Below, piece by piece: positions 13,845 through 25,463 of a DNA stretch of 64,000 bases. Position 1 is the stretch's first letter; each line of letters starts with the position of its first letter. Source of the DNA: Achatina immaculata (taxonomy: Eukaryota > Mollusca > Gastropoda > Stylommatophora > Achatinidae). Position numbers and translations under genes: made by a program. The stretch is from NCBI GenBank assembly GCA_009760885.1, contig CM019692.1, forward strand, positions 54,111,762 to 54,175,761, written 5' to 3'. The notes under the pieces are model-generated. The model was not told the origin of the DNA, did no database searches, and saw nothing but the letters and a program-made list of their open reading frames with translations.

Positions 13845-14772
13845 GAAATGAGGACAATACTCAGTATCTTATGTTAGCTACGGGTTTATTCTGTCACCAC
13901 AAGACAGTACTCACTCTCTCATGTCAGCTACGAGTTTATTCTGTCACTACAAAACAGTACTCAGTATCTTATATTAACTACGAGTTTATTCTGTCACTAC
14001 AAGACAGTACTCATTATCTTATGTTAGCTAATGGTTTATTCTGTCACTACAAGACAGTACTCTGTATCTTATGTTAGATACGGCTTTATTCTGTCATAAC
14101 AAGACAGTACTCAGTATCTTATGTTAGCTACGAGTTTATTCTGTCACTACAAAACAGTACTCATTATTTTATGTTAGCTACAGGCTTATTCTATCACTAC
14201 AAAACAGTACTCATTATTTTATGTTCGCTACGAGTTTATTCTGTCACTACAAGACAGTATTCGGTATCTTATGTTAGTTACGAGTTTATTATGTCATCAC
14301 AAGACAGTACTCACTCTCTCATGTTAGCTACGGAATTATTTTATCGTCACAAGACAGTACTCAGTATCTTATCTTAGTAACGAGTTTATTCTGTCACTAC
14401 AAGACATTACTCAGTATCTTATGGTAGCTACGATTTTCTTCTGTCATCACAAACAGTACTCAGTATCTTATGTTAGCTACGGGCTTATTCTGTCGTCACA
14501 AGACAGTATTCAGTATCTTGTGTTAGACACAAATTTATTCTGTAACTACAATACAGTACTCAGTATCTTATGTTGGCTACGGTTTTATTCTGTCACTACA
14601 AGACAATACTCGATATTTTATGTTAGCTACGAGTTTATTCAGTCGTGACAAGAGAGTACTCAGTATCTTGTTTTAGCTACTGGTTTATTCTGTCACTACA
14701 AGACAATACTCAGTATCTTATGTTAGCTACGTGTTTATTCTCTCCTCACAAGACAGTACTCAGTATTTTATG
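13845..14772. repeat. Minisatellite, ~50-bp unit, left part
   Basis: About 18 units built on CTTATGTTAGCTACGAGTTT and ATTCTGTCACTACAAGACAGTACTCAGTAT (given here in two parts). The array is interrupted at 14773 by an RTE-like element and resumes at 19718-19820 with two more units in phase with the same motif. Confidence 0.9.
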
Positions 14773-16142
14773 AAATCTTATATATCTTATATCCTTCCCA
14801 TGTCGTTAAACGTCACATAGGGCTCGCAAAAGTAATTGACCAATTTTTCCTGTCTTCGACGAGTCTTTCAGCCTCATCAAAGGATTTTATGCCTGTTAAT
14901 TTGGCCTCTCATAATAATGTCCTCTTCAGAGTTTCACGCGGTCTGCCTCTTTTTCTGCGGCCTGTTGTGTTCCACTTGATAGCTTTTTTTGGATTTCTTG
15001 TCTATTTCTTTAGTTATTTTCCAGCTTATGCATGCATAAATGAGGGTGGATATTATATTTGAATTGAATAGTCTTAACTTGGTTTTTGTGCTTATAACTT
15101 TTGAATTCCATATGTTCTCAAGATTTTTGAAAATTGATGCTGTTTTTGCAATTCTGATCCTAAATTCCGTTCTAGTGTCACTATACTGGTCTATGTAGCT
15201 GCCAAGGTATGCAAATTGATTGACTTCTTCAATATCTGTCCCTTCTATGTTTATTTTTCCATTTAGATTGAGAGGAATTTTCATTATTTTTGTTTTGTCC
15301 TTGTTAATTTCAAGTCCTATTTTGCTAGCCAGTGAAGAGAGGCTATCTGTTTTTTCTTGCATGAAATTCACATTATTACTGATAAGAGTTATGTCATCAG
15401 CAAAATCAAGGTATTCTAGTTGGGTCTCATGTACCCAGTCAATACCTGTGTTACCTGTGCAGCATTTTTTCATTATGAAGTCTATTGTAATCTCAAAAAG
15501 TAAAGGTGACAGTATACATCCTTGTTTCACACCTGTTTCAATCTGGAACCATTCACTCATCCCTTCTTCTGTCTTGACTGCACAAACATAGCCATTGTAT
15601 AAGTCCTTAATGATGTTGACAATTTTAAATGGTATTCCATATAGACATAAAATTCTCCATAATGAATCTCTGTGTATGCTATCAAATGCCTTTTTAAAAT
15701 CTATGAAGTTCAGTATTAATGGTTTCTGCTTTTCAATATGTTCTTCAAGTATTATTCTGAGAGTAAAGATCTGGTCAAGACAGCTTCTCCCTTTTCGAAA
15801 TCCTGCTTGTTCTTCTCTCATTGCAGTATCCACTATATCTTTGAGTCTATTCAAAATAACTTTGCAAAATACTTTTGACACAACTGATATTAAGGTTACT
15901 CCTCTCCAGTTGTTACAGTCACTAAGGCTGCCTTTTTTTGGTATTTTAAAAATGATTCCCTTCTTCCAATTAGAAGGGACCTTTTCTTCTTTCCAAATCT
16001 TGTTAAACATTCTCTGTAGTTGTCTCGTGTTGTCACTATTGATAGCTTTTAGCATCTCGGCTGTTATTTCATCTTCACCTGCAGCTTTGTTGTTAGCCAT
16101 TAAATTCACTGCTGTTTCAATTTCATGCAGTTTAATTTTCAT
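14773..16142 (-). mobile_element. RTE-like non-LTR element A, 3' (reverse transcriptase) half
   Basis: A minus-strand ORF at 14934-16142 (402 codons) carries the reverse transcriptase: NNKAAGEDEITAEMLK, IPKKGSLSDCNNWRGVTL, EEQAGFRKGRSCLDQIF, NFIDFKKAFDSIH (first catalytic Asp), TGVKQGCILSPLLF and LDFADDITLI (catalytic pair). After a frameshift near 15000 the tail reads RGRPRETLKRTLL and SFDEAERLVEDRKNWSITF. The 3' end ends with an ATATAAG-type tail inside the 50-bp minisatellite. The rest of the same element is at 18357-19717; the two were separated by insertion of 16143-18356. The 3' end is duplicated at 31275-31494 and at the right window edge. Confidence 0.9.
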
Positions 16143-18356
16143 GTAGACTACATATTAATCAACAAACGATTCTGCACTGCATTACTGACAACAAAAACCA
16201 TGCCAGGAGCTGACTGCAATAGTGACCATGATCCACTCTGTGGAAAAGTTAGAATAAAACTAAAGAAAGCGGGCAGAAAAGTGAGAAACATCAAACTGAA
16301 TACAGAACTTCCTAAAAATGACCAAGAACTGCGAGAACAATACAAAGTTATTATAACAAATAGATACAATGCAATAGCAAAGATAAATACTATAGATGAA
16401 CAATGATAAATGTTAAGAGAATCTATCCACCAAACTGTTAAGGAGATAATACCACCCAAAAAAGAATCCCCTAAAAATAAATGGATGACAGACGACATCT
16501 TAGGACTGATGGACAAGAGGAGGAGGAGTAAAAATAACGAGGAAAAATATAAGAAGATAAGTAAAGAAATAAGACGCAAATGCAGAGAAGCAAAAGAAGT
16601 GCGGTTAAATGAGCAGTGCAGACAGATAGAGGACTCTCATATTAAAGACAGCAAAAACATGCACAAACGAATTAGTGAACTCACAGGCAGGAAAACAAAA
16701 TATACCACAGGTGCCTGAAATCGAAAGAAGGTAAAATGTTAATGGGAAAAGAAGACATTGTGGACAGGTGGACAGAGTATATCGGTGAGCTATATGGAGG
16801 AGAAAGACCAGAATTAACACCAGATACTGAAAACTGTGATTAACACCAATACTTGAAGATGAAATCATAGATGTCATCAAACACATGAAGAAAGGAAAAG
16901 CGATGGGCCTGATAATATAACAATAGAAGAAATAGAGACACTAGAGAAGACACGAATAAAAATAATAACCAAGTTACTGGATGACATTTACAACAGTGGT
17001 TATATTCCCAGTGACCTGATTAAATCCACGTTTATAGCACTACCAAAGAAACCAGGTGCAAAGGAATGTGACGACCACCGGACTATCAGCCTCTCATGTC
17101 ACATAACGAAGCTACTTCTGAGAATAATTATGAGAAAAACAAGGAAAAAGATAAAAATGGAAATAGCAAATGAACAGTTTGGATTTGTTGAAGAAAAGGG
17201 AACACACAATGCCATTTATGCTTTACGAACACTAACAGAAAGAGCTTTAGAAGTACAGAAAGATCTCTACTTATGCTTCATTGATTACACCAAGGCATTT
17301 GACAAGGTGAAAGATAATGAAATTATTAAAATGCTTGAAGACATCAATATAGACGGCAAAGACCTGAGGATTGTAAAACATCTATACTGGCAGCAAGAAG
17401 CAGCAGTTCGAAATGAAAATAGAACTGCAATATATCAACCTATAAAATAAGGAGTGCGACAAGGATGTGTACTATCTCCAGACCTTTTTTCTCTGTATAG
17501 CGAGAATATTCTAAGAACAATCATCACAGAACCAGGCATAAAAATTGGAGGATACAATATTAAAACCTTCGGTATGCTGACGACACATTACTGATAGCTG
17601 AGAACCAACAAGACCTGCAAAATCTCTTGGATAAAGTCACCAAAGAAAGTGAACAGAAGGGTCTTACTTTGAACATCAAAAAGACAGAGACTATGGTTAT
17701 ATCTAAGAAACAGAATCCACCAGCATGCAGTATTAAATTAAACGGAACTATTCTAAAGCAGGTGCAGAAATTCAAATACCTTGGAGCAGTAATAAATTCA
17801 GATTGGAAATGCAGAACAGAAATTAGGAACAGAATAGGCCAAGGAAAGACTGCATTTCAGAGAATGAGAAACATGTTAACTAACACATCCTTATCATTGA
17901 ATGTTAGAAAACGAGTCCTAAAATGCTATATTGAACCTATCTTGTTATATGGAAGTGAATCATGAACAATAGGCAAGTCTGCACAAAAATCATTGGAAGA
18001 AGCAGAAATGTGGTTTATTTGAAGAATGTTGCGAATCCTCTGGACAGCAAAAATAACTAATGAAGAATGTATGAGAAGAGCTTAGAGATAAAAAACCGTG
18101 TCAAAAAAGATAAGAGAGAGACAATGTACTTTCATAGGATATGCAATGAGAAGATGGGGCATTGAAAATATTATAACAACAGGAAAAACAGAGGCAAGAA
18201 GATCAAGAGGAAGACCGAGAGAAATGATACTGGACAGTCTGACGGGATGGTGTGAGAGGAGATCACCAACTGAGCTGATGGCCTGCATGAATGATCGTGT
18301 ACCCTGGAGAAGCATAATAGCTAACGCCAGTCGGCACGGCACATGATGATGATGAT
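16143..18356 (+). mobile_element. RTE-like family B element nested inside element A
   Basis: Plus strand, 5'-truncated within the endonuclease C-terminus (VDYILINKRFCTALL... PGADCNSDHDPL), then linker and RT parts with several frameshifts and stops: KKGKAMGPDNITIEEIE, EQFGFVEEKGTHNAIYALR, LCFIDYTKAFDKVKD, a stop at 17446, MDKVTKESEQKGLTLNIKK, and a closing RSRGRPREMILDSLTGWCER. It ends in GATGATGATGATGAT. The flanks are TTAATTTTCAT (left) and TTAATTTCAT (right), an apparent target-site duplication of about 10 bp. Removing the insert rejoins element A's frame (VRLDEI-KLHEIETAVNLM). Confidence 0.9.
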
Positions 18357-19717
18357 GATTAATTTCATCTAGTCTGACATTTAGTTGTAGGGCTGGTAAG
18401 TCAGTTTCAAGGTTTAACATTTCTTTTGGGTGTGGTCGATTAAGTATTTCTTGGAAGTGTTCAGCCCATCTTTGTTTTTGGTCTTTATTTGATGGTAATA
18501 GGGTTCCAGTTTTGCTAAGGACTGGTCTTTCTTTAGATGTAATAGTACCTGTTAGCCTCTTTTGTATGTTATATATAAAGTTTTGCTGTCTCCTGTTTTT
18601 GCTGCCTTTTCTGCCTCTTTCGCCATATTGTCTATGTATTCTCTTTTATCCCTTCTAGCTGAACTTTTTACTTTCTTGTCTATTTCTTTGTATGTTGCTT
18701 TCGCCAGATCTTTTCCAAGATCTGTTTTTGCATTCAACATGTATAATTTGACTGCTCGTCTTTCATGTGTATACATCCATGTTTTATCTGATATCCATGC
18801 TTTTCTATTTGGTTTTTTCAGTCCAGCGCTTGCTTTTGCTGCTTTGATTATGGCTGTACTGTAAGAATTCCATAATTCATCTATAATTATCTCCTCAACT
18901 TCACTGGGTGTTTTGGAATGATTGGCAAGTTCCTGATTGAAATTAATGTTAGTATTTTCTTCTTGTAGGCTGTGGCTGTTTATCTTTCTGTGTACTGATT
19001 TCTTATGTTGGCTTTTCAATTTTAGTTTTATTTTCCCTATGCACAGGTTGTGATCACTGTTGACATCTGCACCCCTATAAGCCCTTACATCTATGAGAGA
19101 TGTTCTGTATTGCTTTCTAATACAAAAATGATCTATCTGGTTTCTAGTTCTATCATCTGGAGATATCCACGTTGTTTTATGTATCTCTTTGTGTGGGAAT
19201 ATTGTGCCTCCAATGACCATGCCCTCTGTTAGACATACTTCAATGAATCTTTCTCCATTCTGATTAATCATGTCAATTCCTTCTTTCCCCATCACTTTTT
19301 CAACGTCGGTATTATCCTTCCCTACCTTAGCATTGAAGTCCCCCATAGCAATTAGGATGTCGTGTTTAGGGACTCTGTTGAGGATTTGTTGTAGTTGGTG
19401 ATAGAAGTCGTCTTTCACAACATCATCTGCATCATTCGTTGGTGCGTAACACTGTATTATTGTCATTCTTCCGTGTCGTAGGTTGTTATGTGCTCTTATT
19501 ATACGACTATTCACCGGTTTCCATTCTACAAGGCTCTTTGCAGCTACATTTGACATAATGATGCCCACGCCATCCCGGATTTTACCATCATTTCTGCCTG
19601 AATGTATTATTAACTTACCGTTTTCTGCCGATCTTTTACCTGCTTCTGGCCATCGCATTTCACTGATGCCCAGCATGTCTAGATGGTATCTCTCCATTTC
19701 TTTGATGACCTGAGTAG
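18357..19717 (-). mobile_element. RTE-like element A, 5' (endonuclease) half
   Basis: A minus-strand ORF at 18552-19697 (381 codons) encodes most of an apurinic-type endonuclease: MERYHLDMLGISEMRW (start of the motif), IIQCYAPT, DILIAMGDFNAKVGKD (GDFN), TWISPDDRTRNQIDHFCI and GADVNSDHNLCIGKI (terminal SDH), followed by the linker to RT (RREYIDNMAKEAEKAAKTGD). The extreme N-terminus (the WNVR block) is missing, so the copy is 5'-truncated at 19717 where the minisatellite resumes. In annotated genomes such ORFs are often mislabelled as craniofacial development protein 2-like. It is not a host gene. Confidence 0.88.
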
Positions 19718-19820
19718 TTTTCTTATGTTAGCTATGGGTTTATTCTGTCGTCACAAGACAGTACTCATTATCTTATGTTACCTGCGATTTTATTCTGTAA
19801 CTACAAGTCAGTACTCTCGT
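19718..19820. repeat. Minisatellite, ~50-bp unit, right part
   Basis: Two units of the array at 13845-14772 (TCTTATGTTAGCTATGGGTT...GACAGTACTCATTATC), displaced 4.9 kb by the nested LINE insertions. Confidence 0.88.
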
Positions 19821-19829
19821 ATCACTAGA

Positions 19830-20770
19830 GGTTAAAGAACGTTTGATGAATTAATGAGCCATTTCATTGAAAGTGATATCCCTTTAGAAAACATTATGGC
19901 TTGTGCTAATGATGGTGTTGCTTCCATGACAGGTAGATAACAGGAATTTATTTCATTTTGAAACGTGCTATCCCAGAAGTATTTTGTGTCGACTGTGTGT
20001 TTCACCGGCAGCATTTGAATAAAAAAAAACTGACAGGACATATGCATGAGTCTCTAAGTGCCATAATAAAGACAATCAACCGCATAAAATCGCTTAAACT
20101 TCAAGATCGTCTGTTTGGCGAGTTTCAGTTTTGTAGGGACCCTGCTGAAGATTTTACACGCTTACTATTGTGTACAGAAATCTGCTGGTTGTCAAGGGGT
20201 TGTTGCCTTCGTCCTGCTGGTGCTCCGTGGGACGTGGTTGTGACATTTTTCAGTAGTCACCAAACTAAAACAAGAGATCACCTCCGGTAAATGTGACATA
20301 TTTTATCTTCGTGACACATTTGAAAAACTTGTTAAGGAAGCAACTGCAGAGAAGAAAAGAGATTAATATGGCATTTCATGGAAAACTAAAACTTTCACAG
20401 CCATTGTTCTGAATAAAGAGATTATGACATATTGCTGTATGTGGACCATTTTAAGCAGGAAGTTTGTTTCAAAGATCTCCTGGATATAGATATTCCGACA
20501 TGGATAGTGAATCTAGTTGTGGTGAATGCTGCTGATGTTGACGTAACATTGCAAGAACTGCTCATCCAATTACAGAAAGATATGAACGTTCAAGCAATTT
20601 TTAAACGAGAAAAAAACTTTTTATTTTGTTTGGTAAACACTGCAGCTTCCTGAAAGTTTGCGAGAAGGGAAAACTTTTTATTTCACAGCATTTCCTGTGC
20701 CATGTTTGGTCGAATGAGGTGTCAGTCGAGTGAGTTATTTGTTAACACAAATCCACACGCGCCTGAAGAT
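19830..20770 (+). pseudogene. Decayed hAT-type ZBED/SCAND3-like transposase
   Basis: Frames on the plus strand give FDELMSHFIESDIPLENIMA, CANDGVASMTGR, a stop, then a second block with VDCVFHRQHLNKK and SLSAIIKTINRIKSLKLQDR, then LLLCTEICWLSRGCCL, and later YVDHFKQEVCFKDLLDIDIP, WIVNLVVVNAADVDVTLQEL and LIQLQKDMNVQAIF. The order (DGA.SMTG, then HR.HL, then LLL.TE.RWLS.G, then the W..NPF-like block) matches the hAT-derived ZBED5/SCAND3/FAM200 transposase core known from animals. Several stops and frameshifts are present and the N-terminal part is missing. Confidence 0.8.
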
Positions 20771-20787
20771 AGTGATGAAGTTTTACA

Positions 20788-20895
20788 CTGAACCAGACAC
20801 CTCTGTCTGTCTTCATTACTAGAACTAGACACCTCTGTCTGTCTTTATTACTAGAACCAGACACCTCTGTCTGTCTTCACTGTTTGAACCAGTTT
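20788..20895. repeat. Short tandem repeat, ~36-bp unit, three copies
   Basis: Three units of AACCAGACACCTCTGTCTGT followed by CTTCATTACTAG. No coding meaning seen. Confidence 0.85.
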
Positions 20896-21094
20896 TACCG
20901 TATTCGTCACTTCTTTTATCTCTGGACATAATGAAAAGACGAGTTTCGCTTATCACTTACCTCACTGGAACCTGGCATCAAAAAAACAAAAAAACTTGCA
21001 TCACTTCACCAAGTTCAAGGGTCACACTAATAAACTACATTAACGGTAAAACTGTATGTAAATGTTTCCTGTAAACTGTCTTAATAAAACTAGT

Positions 21095-23250
21095 AGAAAC
21101 AGAAACATAGTCAGTCTGTTTACAACACAAGGGTACTGTAGGTGGCTCAGTCTGCTTAAAACACAAGAGTACTATAGGTGGCTCAGTGTGCTTACAACAC
21201 AAGAGTACTGCAGGTGGCTCAGTCTGTTTACAACACAAGAGTACTGTAGGTGGCTTAGTCTGTTTACAACACAAGAGTACTGCAGGTGGCTCAGTCTGTT
21301 TACAACACAAGAGTACTGTAGGTGGCTCAGTCTGTTTACAACACAAGAGTACTGTAGGTGGCTCAGTCTGTTTACAACACAAGAGTACTGTAGGTAGCTC
21401 AGTCGTTTTACAACACAAGAGTACTGTAGGTGGTTAAATCTGTTTACAACACAAGAGTAATGTAGGTGGCTCAGTCGTTTTACAACACAAGAGTACTGAA
21501 GCGGCTAAGTCTGTTTACAAGGCATGTTTGCTGTAGGTGGCTCAGTCTGTTTACAACACAAGAGTAGTGTAGGTCTTTCAGTCTATTTACAGCACAAGAG
21601 TACTGAAAGTGGTACGTCTATTTACAGCACAAGAGTACTGAAGATGGCTACGTCTATTTACAACACAAGGGTACTGTAGGTGGCTCAGTCTGTTTACAAT
21701 AGAAGAGTACTGTAGGTGGTTCAGTCTGTTTACAACACAATAGTACTGTAGGTGGTTCAGTCTGTTTACAACACAATAGTACTGAGGTGGGTCATTCTGT
21801 TTACAACACAAGAGTACTGTAGGTAGCTTAGTCTGTTTAAAACACAAAAGTATGTTGTTGGCTCAGTCTGTTTACAACAAAAGAGTACTGTAGGTGGCTC
21901 AGTCTGCATACAACACAAGAGTACTATAGGTGGCTCCGTCTGCTTACAACACAAGAGTACTGCAGGTGGCTCAGTCGTTTTACAACACAAGAATACTGTA
22001 GGTGGTTACGTCTGTTTAAAATACAAGAGTAATGTAGGTGGCTCAGTCTATTAACAACACAAGAGTACTGAGGTAGTTAAGTCTGTTTACAAGGCATGTA
22101 TGGTGTAGGCGGTTGAGTTTGTTTACAACACAAGAGTACTGTAGGTGGCTAATTCTGTTTACAACACAAGAGTAATGTAGGTGGTTCAGTCTGTTTATAA
22201 CACAAGAGTACTGCAGGTGGCTCAGTCTGTTTACAGCACAAGAGTACTGTAGAAGGCTCAGTCTATTAACAACACAAGAGTACTGAGGTGGCTCAGTCTG
22301 TTTAGAAGGCATCTGTCCTGTAGACGGCTTAGTCTGTTTTCAACAGAAAAGTACTCTAATTGACTCATTCTGTTTACAACACAAGAGTACTGTCAGTGGC
22401 TCAATCTGTTCACAACACAAGAGTACTGCAGGTGGCTCAATCTGTTTTCACCACAAGTGTACTGTAGGTGGCTCTTTCTGTTTACAACACAATATTACTG
22501 TAGGTGGTTCTGTCTGTTTACACGAAAAGCGTACTGTAGGTGGCTCTGTCCGTTTACAAAACAAGAGTACTGTATGTGGCTCTGTCTGTTTACAAGACAA
22601 GCGTAATGTAACTGGCTCTGTCTGTTTACAAGACAAGCGTAATGTAGGTGGCTCTGTCTGTTTAAATGACAAGCGTAATGTAGGTGGTTCTGTCTGTTTA
22701 CAAGACAAGAGTATGTAGTTGGTTATCCGTTTACAAGACAAGCGTACTTTAGCTGGCTCTGTCTGTTTACAAGACAAGAGCACTGTAGGTAGCTAAGACT
22801 GTTTACAAGACATGCGTAATGTAGGTGGCTCAGTCTGTTTACAAGACAACCGTACTGTATGTGGTTCGGTCTGTTTATAAGATAAAAGTGCTGTAGGTGG
22901 TTCTGTCTGTGTAGAAGACAAGAGTACTGTAGGTGGTTCTGACTTTTCAAGACCTCAGTACTGTAGGTGGTTCTGTCTGTTTAAAAGACTAGCGTACTGT
23001 AGGTTGTTCTGACTGTTTATAAGACAAGCGTACTATATGTGGTTTTGTCTGTTTACACGACAAGCGTATTGTGGGTGGTTCTGTCTGTTTACAAGACATG
23101 CGTACTATATCTGGTTCTGTCTGTTTACAACACAAGAGTACTTAGATTGCTCTGTCTGTTTACAAGACAAGCGTAATGTAGATGGCTCTGTCTGTTTACA
23201 AGACAAGCGTAATGTAGGTGGCTCTGTTTGTTTACAAGACAAGCTTATAG
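21095..23250. repeat. Large minisatellite array, 36-bp unit
   Basis: About 60 imperfect units. The left part uses GTCTGTTTACAACACAAGAG and TACTGTAGGTGGCTCA. Right of roughly 22,540 most units read ACAAGACAAGCGTAATGTAG with GTGGCTCTGTCT, a second subfamily. The unit length is a multiple of three, so open frames appear on both strands (12-residue repeats such as CCKQTEPPTVLL on the minus strand). These are not taken as genes: they overlap one another and lack any unique sequence. The array lies in intron 1 of receptor gene 2. Confidence 0.95.
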
Positions 23251-23924
23251 TAATTTGGGGTCAAAGAAAAAAAAGCAAGGTCGGAAGATGGGCACGAGAA
23301 TTAAAAATACTTAGATTTTGAGAAACAATGTCTAGAGTACAATCTTTTAAATCACTTTTTAATGTTTTAATGTAAGAAACTGTAATACAAAATACAGTAT
23401 TGAACCATATAAATTAGTAAATATAATAAAGAATATATATTTACTTTTAAAAAATGTTATTAAAAATGTTATTAATTTCAGTTTCTATACTTTTATTTCT
23501 TCGGCCTGTTAATCTAAAATCCGTTATATCGGTGTCCTTTAAATAGAGGGTTTACTGTATTTATGTGTACGGTAAGGGTATATTACAGCTTTGAGTTGTA
23601 AGTTATAAATATACACGTCAGTGGAAATAAAAGTTCAACAAGAGTCGAATTTAAGTTACATTTATTTTAGGCACGAAATTTAAATTATTCAGGATCTGCC
23701 CCACAACAGCTATGTAACTGTGCCATGTGTGGGTGCCTGGATACTTAAACAAACACTTTATATCTGCGTTACACTGCAAACTGTGGCTAAGGTAAGAAAT
23801 AATGTAAAGGAAAGAAAACAGGCAAGATATCAGTTTATGTATAAACATTAAAGTCTCTGGTACAGAAGCCGATACTCGTGGTATAAAACTGTAGCATACG
23901 AGCATGTTTATATGTGTACCATGA
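23251..23924. other. AT-rich intron sequence
   Basis: Nothing recognised. It is strongly AT-rich between 23340 and 23500. Confidence 0.5.
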
Positions 23925-24035
23925 GGGCAGGGGAGATACTTAAACCTTGCGTGATCAAAGATGAGATATGAAAGACCTGCTTGCCCAATTCTTCATCCTT
24001 CGACACTAAAGATCATTCATTCATTCATCATCACA
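23925..24035 (+). mobile_element. 3' end of a CR1/L2-like element, diverged
   Basis: GATATGAAAGACCTGCTTGC and CCAATTCTTCATCCTTCGAC followed by AAAGATC and (ATTC)n. It resembles the 3' ends at 5860 and 12961 and is only the last ~100 bp. Confidence 0.55.
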
Positions 24036-24689
24036 AGAGAAGAAGGTCAGAGACTTTGCAAATAAAATCTTTGACACAGAGCACGTGCTCCCAGATATGA
24101 AATAGCACACATGGTCACTAACACACACTCACTTTGATAAGTTACATCTTTAAAATACTTTTTACAGTTCTCCACTTAATACGAAATAATACAAAAATAT
24201 ACATTCATCAATGATTTTTACAATGTTCTCCCAAACTTTTAAATCTCTAATTTAAATGAAAAAAAAACTATGGTTCGTCGATTAAATGAAAGTGAGACAT
24301 GAAAAAATAACAAAATACAAGGAGGGAAACCCAGAATTATGAAGAAAATAAATACAAGTGCAGTCGACACTTTCTTATGGTGTCTTCTAGGGGATACAGT
24401 AAAACACTGATGAGAGGGAAATAGTGTTTCAAACCCATCAGTTCTAGTTGAACATGGTCGAGTGCTTTCAGTATCAAGCAGCTCACATGTTTTAAGAAAA
24501 GACTGGTAAATGTTGAATAAAAGCACTGTAGTTCTGTGTTCTAAGACTTTAGTGTTGAAAGAAGATATCGTAGATACAATAATTTTTATACAGAGTTCAC
24601 TGATACAGGAAACGTAGTTCAAGGTCTTCCTCAGTAGGACAAAAGCTGCTCTATGTATGTTACATTTATAGTCATTCGTTAGAATTACT
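24036..24689. other. Intron sequence, nothing recognised
   Basis: No support for a gene. An open frame on the minus strand at 24239-24622 has no recognisable domain, no splice framing and no composition difference from its surroundings. Confidence 0.4.
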
Positions 24690-24990
24690 CATCATCATCA
24701 TCATCATTTTCATCATCATTATCATCATTATCATCATCATCATCATTATCATCATCATCATCATCAGGTGCCGTGCCAGTAGGTGTTGGCCGACATGCCT
24801 CTCCATCGGTCTCAGTCCTTGATATTTTCCATCAGCTCAGTTGATGATTTCTATTCTGTCGTTGTGTTCTTTTCATTGATTTCTCTTTACGGTATTCAGG
24901 GAGGCTGTCTCTCACTCAGTTGATGATTTCTACTCTGTCGTTGTATTCGTTTCCTTGATTTCTCTCTACGGTATTCAGGGAGACTGTCTC
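24690..24990 (-). mobile_element. 3' end of an RTE-like family B relative
   Basis: Begins with (CATCAT)n, then CAGGTGCCGTGCCAGTAGGT, the reverse complement of the family B 3' end (…GGCACGGCACCTGATGATGAT). The following ATTTTCCATCAGCTCAGTTG is also shared. Two partial internal repeats (GATGATTTCTATTCTGTCGT and GATGATTTCTACTCTGTCGT) follow. Confidence 0.65.
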
Positions 24991-25408
24991 TCACTCACTC
25001 ACCACAAACTAACATCATGAGACGCTGTTTTAACTGGTTTGTACATTTTTTTATTTATCAAAGCGTCAGCGCCCATTCTGTCTCTTCCAAGTTCCCTTAT
25101 TTTGTTGTCTAGTGTGACATCTCATCTCGTTCATAACAAGTTCTTTTCTTTCCTTCGAGACGTCCTCACACATGTGACATGTGCTTGGCTAAAAAATACA
25201 TCAGGTTCGTACTTGTATATGAAATGTTTATTTCTATGATTCTAATTGTACTTTACAGAACATGCCCAGACAAAATCAGCGACATCGAAACATACTATGA
25301 TAACGAAACAGGCTTTTTGTATCATGGAATAATTTAATGTGTTGTTAATATACAATAATTTAATGTGTTGTTCATACACAATGTTTTATAACCTTATTAA
25401 ATACATAC

Positions 25409-25463
25409 CAGCTGGAAGTAGTAGAACAACTAATAACACGAGACAGAACTGTTTTCCCAACAT
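25409..25463 (-). CDS. Receptor gene 2, exon 1: signal peptide
   Basis: Seen: a minus-strand ATG at 25463 opens 18 codons, MLGKQFCLVLLVVLLLPA, then G|GTATGT, a good donor leaving phase 1. Basic N-region (K), hydrophobic core of about 12 residues and a small residue at the end are the parts of a secretory signal peptide. The next exon in phase, 9859-10034, starts in phase 1 with AT, giving Asp at the junction. No other phase-1 exon lies between them that I could find. Intron 1 would be about 15.4 kb and contains most of the repeats of the left half. Too short for automatic ORF calling. No promoter was recognised upstream. Confidence 0.65.

Noticed and set aside
18552..19697. Host gene similar to craniofacial development protein 2
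   Set aside because: The frame is the endonuclease of an RTE-like element (GDFN, SDH motifs), with the RT half in the same orientation beyond a nested insertion.
21095..23250. CRISPR-like array of 36-bp units
   Set aside because: Units are head-to-tail without spacers and the genome is eukaryotic, so this is a minisatellite. The same holds for the 29-, 33- and 50-bp arrays.
21062..23321. Several repeat proteins on both strands (CCKQTEPPTVLL-type, CLQHKSTVGGSV-type)
   Set aside because: They come from a 36-bp array in frames that overlap on both strands, with no unique domain or splice frame.
24239..24622. 127-codon minus-strand frame
   Set aside because: AT-rich, no recognisable domain, composition like the surrounding intron.
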